This document shows, in pieces, positions 8,629 through 17,423 of a stretch of 64,000 bases of DNA. The stretch is taken from positions 1 to 64,000 of the forward strand of contig PEBX01000008.1 of NCBI GenBank assembly GCA_003050645.1, in the 5' to 3' direction. The translations under genes were made by a program, and so were the position numbers. The DNA is from Candidatus Carbonibacillus altaicus (lineage in GTDB: Bacteria > Bacillota > Bacilli > Thermicanales > DSM-22653). Position 1 is the stretch's first letter; every line of letters starts with the position of its first letter. The notes below the pieces were generated by a model. It saw nothing but the letters and a program-made list of their open reading frames with translations. It was not told the origin of the DNA and did no database searches.

Positions 8629-9483
8629 TTATGATGTTTCACGATCCAAAAAACGTCGATTCAAGATCGTCAGCGCCAAAATGATGACGAACAAAACGGT
8701 TGCGATGGCGCTGGCATAACCCATATCTAAGCTGCGAAACGCCTTTTCAAAGATGAGATATACCACCGTTTGAGTTGCCCCAAGCGGGCCGCCCTCCGTC
8801 ATCACCAGCATGAGCGTAAACTCTTTAAACGCCGCCATCGTGGACACAACGGCAACAAAAAAAATGACCGGTCTTAACATCGGAAACGTGATGTGCCATT
8901 GCTTCCGCAAAAAGCCTGCACCATCAAGTTCAGCCGATTCATATAACTCATTGGGGATAGCTTGAAGACCGCCCAAATAGATAAGCATGTAATATCCGAT
9001 GCCTTGCCAAATGGTAATCATCGCAAGACTGGGCATCGCGGTCGATTTTTTCGTCAACCAACTCACGGGTTCAAGGTTCAGCAAGCTGAGCGCATAATTG
9101 ATCACGCCGTCGGATCTCAACATCCAGCCCCACATGATCGCGGTCACGACCACGGACACCAAAAACGGGAAATATATCGTCAATCGGAAAAACTTGATGC
9201 CCACCAACTTTTGGTTCACAAGAACCGCAACAAAAATGGGTATGATCACCAAGGCGGGCGTCACGAGAAACCAATAATAGAGCGTATTTTTTAGCGCATT
9301 CCAAAACTCAGCGTCATTAGCCAAGCGGATATAGTTGGCCAACCCGACCCACTCCATCGGTTGAATAACGTTATACTCCATGAAGCTCAAAAGGATGACC
9401 CAAATCGCCGGGATAAAATTAAACACAAGAAGCAATACGAGCGCCGGCAATAAAAAAAACCAAGCATGATAAGATTTGTACAT
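8629..9483 (-). CDS. Sugar ABC transporter permease, MalF/UgpA family (CUT1)
   Basis: About 284 residues with six membrane helices, starting MYKSYHAWFFLLPALVLLL. The EAA loop is ELYESAELDGAGFLRKQWHI. The ATG at 9481-9483 is chosen because AGGGGG lies seven bases upstream; longer starts have no ribosome site. It partners with the MalG-type permease, whose start overlaps its stop, and with the lipoprotein upstream. A 14-bp perfect hairpin lies between it and the lipoprotein gene. Confidence 0.9.
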   Translation of the reverse strand: MYKSYHAWFFLLPALVLLLVFNFIPAIWVILLSFMEYNVIQPMEWVGLANYIRLANDAEFWNALKNTLYYWFLVTPALVIIPIFVAVLVNQKLVGIKFFRLTIYFPFLVSVVVTAIMWGWMLRSDGVINYALSLLNLEPVSWLTKKSTAMPSLAMITIWQGIGYYMLIYLGGLQAIPNELYESAELDGAGFLRKQWHITFPMLRPVIFFVAVVSTMAAFKEFTLMLVMTEGGPLGATQTVVYLIFEKAFRSLDMGYASAIATVLFVIILALTILNRRFLDRETS

Positions 9484-9523
9484 GACCATCCCCCTAAAAG
9501 CACGCAGTGTGCGAAGCACAACA

Positions 9524-9555
9524 CCTCTGAGTCTGCCGACAGGCAGACTCAGAGG
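9524..9555 (-). repeat. Perfect 14-bp hairpin between binding-protein and permease genes
   Basis: CCTCTGAGTCTGCC at 9524-9537 and its exact reverse complement at 9542-9555, separated by GACA. There is no T run on the transcribed side, so it is more likely an mRNA-stabilising or attenuating hairpin than a full terminator. Such structures often keep binding-protein mRNA above permease mRNA. Confidence 0.75.
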
Positions 9556-9588
9556 TTGACGAGACTCCTCAATATTGCTTCCATATCA

Positions 9589-10911
9589 TCATTTGTTGAG
9601 TAACAGCGTAACAATTTCGGCAGCCTCATCGAGCGCTTGTTGCGGGTCTTTGTTCTCAAGGAGAACCTTCCGGAACGCCTCATTGATTGTCTTATAGATA
9701 TCGGTCACATTTTCGACGGGCAAAATCAAGTCCTCCGCGTATTGCAGCTGTTGCGAAGCGATGTATCCACCCTTTTCTTGAACATCCGTAGCATTCTTGC
9801 GCTGCGTAAAAAATTCATCCTCGGCCGCCGCCATAACGGTGGGCATCACCGGCGCCAATTTGCTGAAGGCAAGCTGGTTTTCCGCATTGGTGATAAATTT
9901 GGCGAATTCCACGGCAACGTCTTTGTTTTTACTGCTTTCGGCAACGGCAATGTTCATGATCGGGCTATGGATTTTACGGGTTTTTCCTAAGATCGCCGGA
10001 GCGACGTCAGACTTCTCATAGACGTTGGGAGCCAAGTCTTTGATTTGTCTGAAATGCTGCGGCCCTGCCCGCCAAAAAGCAACTTTTTCTTGCGCATACC
10101 ATTCAGGAACCTTGACCTGCTTCAACAATACTTCTTCGGGAATTAATCCATCGTCAAAATATTTTTTGTATTTTTTTACAAACTCAACGCCTTCCGGGCC
10201 GTTGAACGCCGCGGTCTTATAATCATCTGAGATGAGCGGCACGCCCTCCATGAGCATGACAAAATGAATATCATCCACCGTCAACCCATACGCGCCTGTC
10301 TTCTCCTTAATGACTTGCGACATTGCCCAAGCTTCATCAAATGTTTTTGGCGGCCCGTCCAACCCCGCTTTTTTGAGCAAATCCGTGTTATACAGAAGCA
10401 CGCCGGTCGAAACATACCAGGGAATCGCATAGGATGTTCCCTTGAGCCCTCCGGATTTCCATATGTTGGGATAAAAATCGGCTTTCACGTCGGCCGCCGC
10501 TTCGTCCATATTGACGAGGGCGCCCAATGCGGCCAGCTTCTTTAAGAAATCGGTATTCAGGTTAATCACGTCGGCCAATTTTCCTCCGGATGCAGAAATC
10601 AAAATTTTTTGCTCTGCTTGGTCATACGGAATGTCTTGCCAGTTGACTTTCACGCCGGGGTATTTTGCTTCAAATGCCGCGATGACATTATGAATGTAAT
10701 CATCAAACGCAGGGCTTAGCGACAAGGTCCAAAACGTAATGTCGCCCGCCAGCTTTTTTTCATTTTCTTTTTGTTGTTGGACCACATCCTCCTGCCCCTG
10801 CTCCTGTGGGGCATTTGTCGCGTTTTGCCCGCAAGCGGACAGGAGGAGCAAAAAAGCGAGCAATCCTGTCAACCAAGTCTTTTTGTGCATTGTCTTCATT
10901 TTCCGACCCAT
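9589..10911 (-). CDS. Sugar ABC transporter solute-binding lipoprotein
   Basis: About 440 residues. An N-terminal signal peptide with lipobox LLSAC (cysteine near residue 26) anchors it to the outer face of the membrane. The rest is an extracellular solute-binding protein family 1 fold, with DITFWTLSLSPAFDDY, FEAKYPGVKVNWQDIPYD and YAIPWYVSTGVLLYNTDLL. AAGGAGG lies seven bases before the ATG at 10909-10911. It captures the sugar for the two permeases downstream. The specificity cannot be read from the sequence; the neighbours (oxidoreductases and a propeller protein) suggest a plant- or wall-derived oligosaccharide. Confidence 0.92.
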   Translation of the reverse strand: MGRKMKTMHKKTWLTGLLAFLLLLSACGQNATNAPQEQGQEDVVQQQKENEKKLAGDITFWTLSLSPAFDDYIHNVIAAFEAKYPGVKVNWQDIPYDQAEQKILISASGGKLADVINLNTDFLKKLAALGALVNMDEAAADVKADFYPNIWKSGGLKGTSYAIPWYVSTGVLLYNTDLLKKAGLDGPPKTFDEAWAMSQVIKEKTGAYGLTVDDIHFVMLMEGVPLISDDYKTAAFNGPEGVEFVKKYKKYFDDGLIPEEVLLKQVKVPEWYAQEKVAFWRAGPQHFRQIKDLAPNVYEKSDVAPAILGKTRKIHSPIMNIAVAESSKNKDVAVEFAKFITNAENQLAFSKLAPVMPTVMAAAEDEFFTQRKNATDVQEKGGYIASQQLQYAEDLILPVENVTDIYKTINEAFRKVLLENKDPQQALDEAAEIVTLLLNK

Positions 10912-11010
10912 CTTCAAGCCTCCTTTTTAAGCCTCCTTGCATTGGCATCGCGCAAAACATCATCCATCGATCTGCCGATCTCTTCCCTTTCGCAATCACC
11001 CCCCTTTTGT

Positions 11011-11046
11011 CTGTCGCTTATGATCCGCGGATCAGAAAAACGACAG
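11011..11046. promoter_or_regulatory. Nested palindrome upstream of the binding-protein gene
   Basis: A perfect 12-bp palindrome, GATCCGCGGATC (11022-11033), sits inside an outer inverted pair, CTGTCG (11011-11016) and CGACAG (11041-11046). It lies between the MDR gene and the leftward binding-protein gene. It could be an operator or an intercistronic hairpin; there is no T tail. Confidence 0.4.
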
Positions 11047-11114
11047 CAACGGTTTTGCGGGAACCACCTCATCTATTGGTCCTGCGGGCATATCGCGCTC
11101 CAGCGTTTTTCGTT

Positions 11115-12122
11115 TCAGTATTCGATGATGACCCCCAGCGCCGTGCCGCGTTCATCACGGATCAATGAGCGATAAAATTGCGGCGCTTCTTCAACCGGAG
11201 CGCGGTGCGTGAAAAGCGGCGCGAGGTGAACTCTATTGGTTGCCAATAATCGTATAAATTCATACATATTTCTATGCTCTGTCCATCGAACGTATCCGAT
11301 GGGATAGGCGTGGCCGTCTCGCTCGTACCGCTCATCGTAGCGCCCGGGACCGCCGGCACGGGAAATCAAGACCCGTGCTTCTTTTTCATACATCAGTTCC
11401 CGAGAAAACGCCACGTTCATGTCGCCGACAATGAGAACGCTACCGCGATCGCGCACCCATTTGAACGCCTGATTCAACAACGCTTCATCGCCGCCCTGGG
11501 TGCTTAGGATGACCGCATCGACCCCTTCGCCGTCCGTCAGCTCGTCGATCATCTGCGCGAGTTCTTCTTTTGCGTGCGATGCTCGTCCGATCCCCATGTC
11601 TTGAAGCACCCGACAACGATCGCGCAAAATATCGTGCGCCAAGACATTGAACGCGGCGGCATGCGCGACTTGAGCAATGATTTGGCCCAAAATGCCTAAA
11701 CCGACGATCACCACATGTTCCCCGAAATGCAAATCCGCCTGTCTTAGGGCATGAATGGCGATGGCCCCCAAACCGACGAATGCGGCCTCCCTTAAATCAA
11801 CCTGAGCTGGTATCGGGACGACCAACTGTTTGGGTACGAGCAAATATTCGGCGTGACGAACGTAAGGACTCCCATAACAGGCGACCCTATCGCCGACGCC
11901 GACATGCTTCACCCCGGCTCCGACGGCGACAACTTCGCCCGCCGCGCTGTAGCCAAGATAAACGGGCTCCGCTTTATGCCGGCTTTGTCCAAGCAGCATC
12001 AACTCCGTTCCGGTGCTGACGGCAGAGTAATGCGTCTTGACGAGTACGCTGTTGTCCCGGAGTTCGGGTACGGCCAGTTCAAGAACATCTGCTTCGCCTG
12101 CGTGTGCGACCACAGCTTTCAT
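11115..12122 (-). CDS. Zinc-less medium-chain dehydrogenase (MDR)
   Basis: 335 residues of the medium-chain dehydrogenase/reductase superfamily, with a GroES-like N-terminal half and a Rossmann half (VVIVGLGILGQIIAQ near residue 138). The usual catalytic-zinc cysteine block is replaced by SAVSTGTELML, and no four-cysteine structural-zinc loop is present, so this subgroup probably works without zinc. It is a close relative of the protein at 24587-25609: both share the GTEL, VACYG and RAGGPGRYD blocks. It is first in the leftward operon, behind a promoter and operator candidate. A role in oxidising or isomerising the imported sugar is inferred. Confidence 0.85.
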   Translation of the reverse strand: MKAVVAHAGEADVLELAVPELRDNSVLVKTHYSAVSTGTELMLLGQSRHKAEPVYLGYSAAGEVVAVGAGVKHVGVGDRVACYGSPYVRHAEYLLVPKQLVVPIPAQVDLREAAFVGLGAIAIHALRQADLHFGEHVVIVGLGILGQIIAQVAHAAAFNVLAHDILRDRCRVLQDMGIGRASHAKEELAQMIDELTDGEGVDAVILSTQGGDEALLNQAFKWVRDRGSVLIVGDMNVAFSRELMYEKEARVLISRAGGPGRYDERYERDGHAYPIGYVRWTEHRNMYEFIRLLATNRVHLAPLFTHRAPVEEAPQFYRSLIRDERGTALGVIIEY

Positions 12123-12164
12123 GAATCGTCTTCGCTCCTAACGTTTTCAAGTCAAATACAATCG

Positions 12165-12184
12165 ATCTGGTTTATATCTGGTTT
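12165..12184 (-). promoter_or_regulatory. Candidate operator, two ATCTGGTTT repeats
   Basis: ATCTGGTTT occurs at 12165-12173 and 12176-12184, just downstream of the leftward promoter. The reverse form AACCAG occurs once at 12345-12352, just downstream of the rightward promoter. These are good candidates for the binding sites of the nearby GntR regulator. Confidence 0.5.
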
Positions 12185-12197
12185 GTATCTTGGCTCA

Positions 12198-12226
12198 ATT
12201 CTAAGGATAATCCACGTGCAAGTCAA
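12198..12226 (-). promoter_or_regulatory. Leftward sigma-A promoter of the transporter operon
   Basis: On the minus strand: TTGACT (12226-12221), a 17-bp spacer and TAGAAT (12203-12198). It is well placed for the MDR gene, whose start is about 75 bp downstream. Confidence 0.6.
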
Positions 12227-12301
12227 GCGTATATAATGCATTTATTTTTTTAACAGCTTTCGAATCCATGATATCGAACATATCGAACCTTTCATCTTGT
12301 C

Positions 12302-12330
12302 TTGACAAGCTAGAACGGCGCATGTAAACT
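12302..12330 (+). promoter_or_regulatory. Rightward sigma-A promoter of the propeller/FAD genes
   Basis: TTGACA at 12302-12307, 17-bp spacer and TAAACT at 12325-12330, followed closely by a GAACCAGATAT operator candidate at 12344-12354. The start codon is at 12419. Confidence 0.5.
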
Positions 12331-12418
12331 ATAATCCAGTTGTGAACCAGATATCGCTTCGTCGTTGATTCCTGTCGGTCGATATCCGGTCAGTCGAAAG
12401 AAGGGAGCATACGAAAGA

Positions 12419-14113
12419 ATGGCCGTCGGCACTGTACACGCACGATATGGACCTGTCGAAGATTTGGGCGAGGTGGTGACAAGTGTTATCATTCATAACG
12501 CGGTTTTTGGTACAAACGATCAAAAGGAAAACGAATTGTATTTCGTGACCAACGGGTACCCTGCCGTGTTTTATGCGCTCAACCTAGCGACGATGCAAGT
12601 CGTTGACCGTCATGAGCTCCCCGGTTTGGATGCCGTATGGGCGATGGCCGTCGGTTCCGACAAACAGGTGTATTTTCATGGGACGCAAGACTGCATTTTA
12701 TATCGATATTCCCCGAATCAACGACAAGTGCGACCGCTCGGGAAAAACCCCACGGGAGATGCGTGGGTTTGGGATCTTAAAGCGAGCCAGGACGGATATA
12801 TTTACGGGGCCACATGGCCAAACGCCAAAGTGTTCGCGTACGATGTGCAACGCGGTCGATTCGAGGATTTCGGGCGAATGGCCGATCAACCATATGCCCG
12901 CAGCATATGCGTCACGGAGGAGAGGTTATATGTTGGCATCGGGATGAGCGCATGTTTGTACAGCGTTCATCGAAATAACCGAAGCAAACAGGAAATCGCT
13001 ATCCCCCACCGTGGGCAAGACGGTTATGTGGTGTCAAACATTTATGTTTATCAACAAAACATTTTTGTTCAGATGAATCGTTCGCTTTATTTTGTCATCG
13101 ACAGCGTATCCGGACGGATCCTTCAATCGTTTCCTGCAGAACATTCAATCTCCCCACCGTCTCCCGATCAACCGGATCTAGTGTATTTTAAACACGGAAC
13201 CTTATTGTACGTCTATGACCTAAGCCGTCATGACATCCGCAGCCTGTCAAGCGACGTTCGCTTGCCCAAAGCGCCCCTTGTCGGCGCGTTCTGGATCCGC
13301 CCGCCGCAAACATTATCCGCCACGTGTTCCGCCCGATCGGAATGGGTTTTGTTTGGGCTTACCCAAAACGGAGAGTGGTTCATTTACGATCCGCTGAGTT
13401 CCATGTGCGAAGTGGCACAGGTCAATGTGCATCCGCGCGGCTTGGTTATTCAGGCTCTGGAAAGCGGCGCGAACGGTTATTTGTATCTTGGCGGATACCA
13501 TGGCGGCCTGAGCATCTATGCGCCTTCCGCCGAAAAGGTGGTAGGGCGCGTGCCGACGTTCCCACAAACCGAAGGCATCGGCCGCCTGGACGAACATATG
13601 TATATGGGCACTTATCGAAACGCGAACATTTATCGGCTCGATCCGAGCAAGGGCCTGGGCAAGGACAATCCGGCGTGGATGTTTGCCGTCGGGGCGCGGC
13701 AGGACAGGCCGTTTGCTTTCGCTTCGGGCGACGGTAAGGTGTTTATCGGGACCGTACCGGAATACGGCTTGTTGGGAGGCGCCTTGACCGTCTACGATCC
13801 GGATGCCGACCGACGGACGACTTACCCCGACATCATCAAAGACCAAAGCATCATCAGCCTCGTTTACCGTCAAGGCAAAGTATACGGGGCGACATCGATC
13901 TACGGGGGCCTCGGAAGTCTCCCGCGGGCAGATGCCGCAAAAGTGTTCATCTGGGACGCGTCGACGGAGACGCTCCTGGCCGAGACGGTCCCCGACCTCC
14001 CCGACATCGACATGCCCCCGAAAGCTATCGGCGAATTGCGTTTCGGGCCGGACGGCAAACTGTGGGGAGCGACATACCGAACGATCTTCGTCATGGATCC
14101 AAAGACTTTGTAA
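12419..14113 (+). CDS. Beta-propeller (WD40/PQQ-like) protein, C-terminus cut by a stop
   Basis: A 564-residue frame starting at ATG 12419 with GAAGGGAG upstream; a TTG at 12365 lacks a ribosome site. No signal peptide. Repeated blade-like units such as DGYIYGATWPNAKVFAYD, NGYLYLGGYHGGLSIY and DGKLWGATYRTIFVMDP recur at about 45-60-residue spacing, as in beta-propellers. The frame ends with TAA at 14111-14113, yet the same reading frame continues for 82 more codons with one more complete blade. The stop therefore looks like a single nonsense change. Function is unknown; relatives are found beside sugar transport and oxidoreductase genes and could be cytoplasmic lyases or binding proteins. Confidence 0.7.
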   Translation: MAVGTVHARYGPVEDLGEVVTSVIIHNAVFGTNDQKENELYFVTNGYPAVFYALNLATMQVVDRHELPGLDAVWAMAVGSDKQVYFHGTQDCILYRYSPNQRQVRPLGKNPTGDAWVWDLKASQDGYIYGATWPNAKVFAYDVQRGRFEDFGRMADQPYARSICVTEERLYVGIGMSACLYSVHRNNRSKQEIAIPHRGQDGYVVSNIYVYQQNIFVQMNRSLYFVIDSVSGRILQSFPAEHSISPPSPDQPDLVYFKHGTLLYVYDLSRHDIRSLSSDVRLPKAPLVGAFWIRPPQTLSATCSARSEWVLFGLTQNGEWFIYDPLSSMCEVAQVNVHPRGLVIQALESGANGYLYLGGYHGGLSIYAPSAEKVVGRVPTFPQTEGIGRLDEHMYMGTYRNANIYRLDPSKGLGKDNPAWMFAVGARQDRPFAFASGDGKVFIGTVPEYGLLGGALTVYDPDADRRTTYPDIIKDQSIISLVYRQGKVYGATSIYGGLGSLPRADAAKVFIWDASTETLLAETVPDLPDIDMPPKAIGELRFGPDGKLWGATYRTIFVMDPKTL

Positions 14114-14362
14114 GTGGAACGGGCCAAAACGATTTATCCCGACCGCAAAGAACCGTCGCATCAATGGCGTCCCATTTGCTTGCGTTGGGGACCGGACGGT
14201 TTGCTCTATACCACGTTGGGTTACTGGTTGACGGTCATCGACCCCAAAACGCTAAACAGCCAGGCGTTTGATGAAACGTCGTTGATCGCCATCGGCGCAG
14301 ACGGCCACATCTATTACGCAAAAGGGGCAAGACTTTTTCGGATGAAATGCAAAGGAGCGTGA
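14114..14362 (+). pseudogene. Severed last blade of the beta-propeller protein
   Basis: It is in the same frame as the preceding gene and directly after its TAA. It reads GPDGLLYTTLGYWLTVIDPK, a repeat of the blade before the stop, and closes with a natural TGA at 14360-14362 that overlaps the ribosome site of the next gene. A GTG at 14114 could in theory restart translation, but no ribosome site supports it. Confidence 0.65.
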
Positions 14363-14370
14363 GCCGAAAA

Positions 14371-15723
14371 ATGGATCTTGAGCAGCATTATGATGTCGTC
14401 GTCGTGGGCGGCGGACCTGCCGGCATCAACGCGGCGATCGCGGCCGGGAGAAAACGGATGAAGACGCTTTTGATCGAGCGATACGGCTTTCTTGGCGGTA
14501 TGTCGACCGCCGCGCTCGTCTATCCCTGGATGACCTTCCACACGAAAGCCGGAAAGCAGGTGATTAAAGGCATCGCGCAAGAAATCGTCGATCGCCTGAA
14601 AGCAATCGGCGGTTCGCCCGGCCACGTCCGCGACACACTCGGCTTTGTGTATTCCGTGACGCCCTATCACCCTGAAAAATATATGGTCCTAGCCATGGAT
14701 ATGTTGCAGGAAGCCCATGTCGATGTTCTTCTTCACAGTTTGGTCGTTGAGGTCCATATTGAAAACCGATGCATCCGATCCGTGACGGCAACGGGGAAAT
14801 CAGGCAAAATTCGTATCATGGGCAAAATGTTTGTCGATGCGACGGGCGACGGCGATATCAGTTATTTGGCCGGTGTGCCCATGTCCAAAGGTAGGGAGGA
14901 AGACCAAAAAACTCAGCCGATGACGATGATGTTTCGCATGCGCGGGGTCGATTTGGCCAAAGTCAAACGATATATGCTCGAAAATCCGTCGCATTTTTAT
15001 CCGAACACATTGTGGGATGAGCTGAAAGACGGTTCCGTGCCGTTGTCAGCCGTCCAAGGGTTTTACCCGCAATGGGAAAAGTCCAAACTGCCCATTCAGC
15101 GCGATCAGGTGCTGTTTTTCACAGGTCCGGCGGAAGATGAAGTGTTGGTCAACTGCACCCGCGTCCAAGGGTACGACGGAACGAATGTCCGCGACTTGTC
15201 GCAGGCGGAATATGAAGGCCGGAAACAGGTCTTGATGGTGAGCGATTTTCTGATCAAGCATATCCCCGGTTTCGAACGCGCTTCCGTATCGAATGTCGGC
15301 ACCCAAATAGGCGTCCGAGAAACGCGGCGCATCGTCGGTCACTATGTGCTGACGAAAGAAGACGTCGTCCAAGGGCGAAAATTTGCCGATGCGATTGCGC
15401 AGAGCGGATATCCGATCGACATTCACGATCCCACCCAACGAGGGGTTTCATTTGCGTTCATTGAGGGAGACGGGGCGTTCGACATCCCTTACCGTTGCCT
15501 TGTGCCCCAAAAGGTAGACAACTTATTGGCCGCCGGACGATGCATTTCGACGACACATGAAGCCTTTGCAACGACGCGTTTGACCGCGAGCGCCATGGCC
15601 ACGGGCCAAGCCGCCGGTACGGCGGCGAGCTTGGCCGTCAGGCAAAACATTCGGCCATTGGAGGTAAACGTCAAAGCACTTCAAGCGGAATTGATCGCAG
15701 ACGGGATGGTATTGGCCGGGTAA
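14371..15723 (+). CDS. FAD-dependent oxidoreductase (FAD_oxidored family)
   Basis: About 450 residues. The dinucleotide-binding motif VVVVGGGPAGINAAIAAGR lies at residues 9-27, followed by LIERYGFLGGMST. An FVDATGDGDISYLAG block lies near residue 157, and the C-terminal FAD contact is NLLAAGRCISTTHEA. The ATG at 14371 is preferred, with AAAGGAG upstream. It is cytoplasmic, without a signal peptide. It is distantly related to the FAD enzyme at 32091-33686. The exact substrate is unknown; the family is common in clusters for uronates and other oxidised sugars. It is the last gene before a strong terminator. Confidence 0.85.
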   Translation: MDLEQHYDVVVVGGGPAGINAAIAAGRKRMKTLLIERYGFLGGMSTAALVYPWMTFHTKAGKQVIKGIAQEIVDRLKAIGGSPGHVRDTLGFVYSVTPYHPEKYMVLAMDMLQEAHVDVLLHSLVVEVHIENRCIRSVTATGKSGKIRIMGKMFVDATGDGDISYLAGVPMSKGREEDQKTQPMTMMFRMRGVDLAKVKRYMLENPSHFYPNTLWDELKDGSVPLSAVQGFYPQWEKSKLPIQRDQVLFFTGPAEDEVLVNCTRVQGYDGTNVRDLSQAEYEGRKQVLMVSDFLIKHIPGFERASVSNVGTQIGVRETRRIVGHYVLTKEDVVQGRKFADAIAQSGYPIDIHDPTQRGVSFAFIEGDGAFDIPYRCLVPQKVDNLLAAGRCISTTHEAFATTRLTASAMATGQAAGTAASLAVRQNIRPLEVNVKALQAELIADGMVLAG

Positions 15724-15750
15724 CGCGTCGCGAGGTCACGTCGTCGCCGT

Positions 15751-15785
15751 CGCAGGTGCAAGGCACCTGCGTTTTTTTTTTTTTT
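15751..15785 (+). terminator. Strong Rho-independent terminator
   Basis: A perfect 9-bp stem, CGCAGGTGC / GCACCTGCG (15751-15759 and 15763-15771), with an AAG loop. It is followed by fourteen T residues and closes the propeller/FAD operon. Confidence 0.95.
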
Positions 15786-15843
15786 GATCGAAGCGTTCGC
15801 ATGTTGCCCATGAGCACATACGATACGGTGAGGTGATGCGCGC

Positions 15844-16035
15844 ATGGAAGAAAAAATCGCCCCGATCGATGCCAATATGGTGTGCGTGACGCCGGAGCGC
15901 GCCGACGCGTTGCTTGCGGAGGTCGGGCTTCCCGGCACGGCGCGCCGCTACCCGCACGAGCTTTCGGGAGGCATGCGCCAACGCGCCGCACTCGTCCGTA
16001 TGCTCATGACCGGCCCGGATATCCTCCTCACTCCT
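15844..16035 (+). pseudogene. Fragment of an ABC transporter ATPase
   Basis: The only recognisable part is HELSGGMRQRAALVRMLM, the ABC signature motif with its following helix as in SsuB/TauB/ThiZ-type ATPases, preceded by ADALLAEVGLPGTARRYP. The Walker A region and everything after the signature are missing. Confidence 0.6.
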
Positions 16036-16044
16036 CTTTCGTTG

Positions 16045-16215
16045 AGTCCGGAACCTTGTTCGACGATGACGGCAACGACAACGTAGCCTTTGGCCCGCAA
16101 TATTCCTCCAGGTTCCTCCAGGCGCTGCTTCTGGAGCTCCAAGTTCCCCGCTCTGGCCTGCTGGGCCGAAGCAACGCGAGCAATATGACGGCCCTGCGGC
16201 CGAAAGTCGTGTAAA
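16045..16215 (-). mobile_element. Remnant of an IS607-type serine recombinase (TnpA)
   Basis: The minus strand reads HIARVASAQQARAGNLELQK, then AKGYVVVAVIVEQGSGLNER. This corresponds to the ARVSS-KQ-NLERQ and GSGLN-R blocks at the start of the IS607 resolvase catalytic domain. Neither the DNA-binding N-terminus nor the rest of the gene is left. Confidence 0.55.
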
Positions 16216-16514
16216 TACAGCATATTTGCCTTCTTTTTATCTGTATTGTTTTCATTGGCGCAGGAGAAGGGGTGAATGTGAATGCTCAGTATTTCAACCG
16301 CTTTTCGCAGCGGATAGTACTCCTCTATGAGTTAGTCCGACGAAATAAGTTTTAGTGAAACCTTTACAGTATTAAATTCATACTTTTTTTAAATTATAGT
16401 TATATTTAAGCTGAGATGGCCCGAAATTATTGGTCATTTTTTCTTCTTATACATTTGGGCAGATCTCCCATTTATAGACTATAGCCTGTTTGGGATATTT
16501 CGTAGAGTGTAGCT

Positions 16515-16785
16515 TACGCAAGTTGCAAGTTGTAATTTAAAGCCAGCAACACACATTCACCTTCAACCTTGGTTTCGCCTCGCAGGTGAAATTGGCGAAA
16601 TCCTTGAACTTCTTTCATTTCGCTCTATGCCGCTTCCACAATGGGGTGGCCTTACGCTGGCGATAGATAGCTGATAGCTATGCCCTTATCGCTTTGCACT
16701 TTCGCTCGCATGGCTTCGCGAACCGGGTCAGTTTCGGCTTGGGTAATCGTGCACTTTTCCAGGTCTTCGTCAAAGTCGTGCATAG
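16515..16785 (-). mobile_element. Remnant of an IS1182-type transposase C-terminus
   Basis: The minus strand gives TDPVREAMRAKVQSDKGIA, then PIVEAA-SEMKEVQGFRQFH and KVEGECVLLALNYNLQ, interrupted by stops. The order and spacing match the C-terminal end of IS1182-family DDE transposases (VEPVFGQIKE-RGFR-F-LRG). Confidence 0.55.
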
Positions 16786-16848
16786 AGGATAGCCTGCACA
16801 AGGCTTAACAAGCATTTTCTTTCATGCGCACTAAACAGACATTGTAGT

Positions 16849-17085
16849 CGATTAAAAATGAGCAGGTTCAAACAAATCGTTCATTGATCGGTCTTATTCC
16901 AACGCATGATTTGATGCAACATCTCATAAGCCCAATAACTGGAGGGCTCTTTTGGGTTTCCTGCTGCATGAACGGAGTGCTTGAGCCATGTTATTCACAT
17001 TGTGCAACCGAAACAAGCTAATCGCTAAATTACGAAGTGTAGCCATCGCACGCGGTCCTTGGCCCGTATGTGGTGGCATGCCAGA
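16849..17085 (-). mobile_element. Remnant of an ISAs1-like transposase C-terminus
   Basis: The minus strand reads GPRAMATLRNLAISLFRLHN and then RKPKRALQLLGL followed by a stop. This is the usual end of ISAs1/H-repeat DDE transposases. Between 17086 and 17247 nothing else is recognised. Confidence 0.55.
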
Positions 17086-17247
17086 ACTCCTCTTCAGATC
17101 GAACAGTATAGTTAACTACAGCTTACCAGTCTGAAGAAGAAAAGACTATTGGTGTTTGAAAATTCCTTATGTGGCCTACATCCTGCTAGACTTTGACAAT
17201 ATCCTGTGGAATAATGGTGTATATTGACAAAAAATTGATATATAATG

Positions 17248-17276
17248 TTGACAAGCACCTTCTGTTAGTTTAGAAT
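17248..17276 (+). promoter_or_regulatory. Sigma-A promoter of the first DUF4855 gene
   Basis: TTGACA at 17248-17253, 17-bp spacer and TAGAAT at 17271-17276. The -35 is embedded in AATGTTGACA, and the -10 is followed by GA. The same arrangement occurs at 21159 and 43678, which suggests co-regulation of this gene with the two islands. Confidence 0.65.
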
Positions 17277-17423
17277 GATGTTACATAATAGTATATATAT
17301 TCCCTTTCATGCGTCATTTAGCCTAAAGGGGGGTGCATGGGCTGATCGGCAATCGAAGATGGCCATCGTTCCGTTTTGGCGTATTGTATGACAGTCTGGA
17401 CGTACGCAAGGAGGCTAAGGTAG

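Noticed and set aside
13313-14164. 283-codon open frame on the minus strand
   Set aside because: Antisense to the beta-propeller gene, whose blades explain the region fully.
15724-17250. A new defence or mobile system in the gene-poor stretch
   Set aside because: The stretch resolves into separate scraps of an ABC ATPase and three different transposases with no intact gene.
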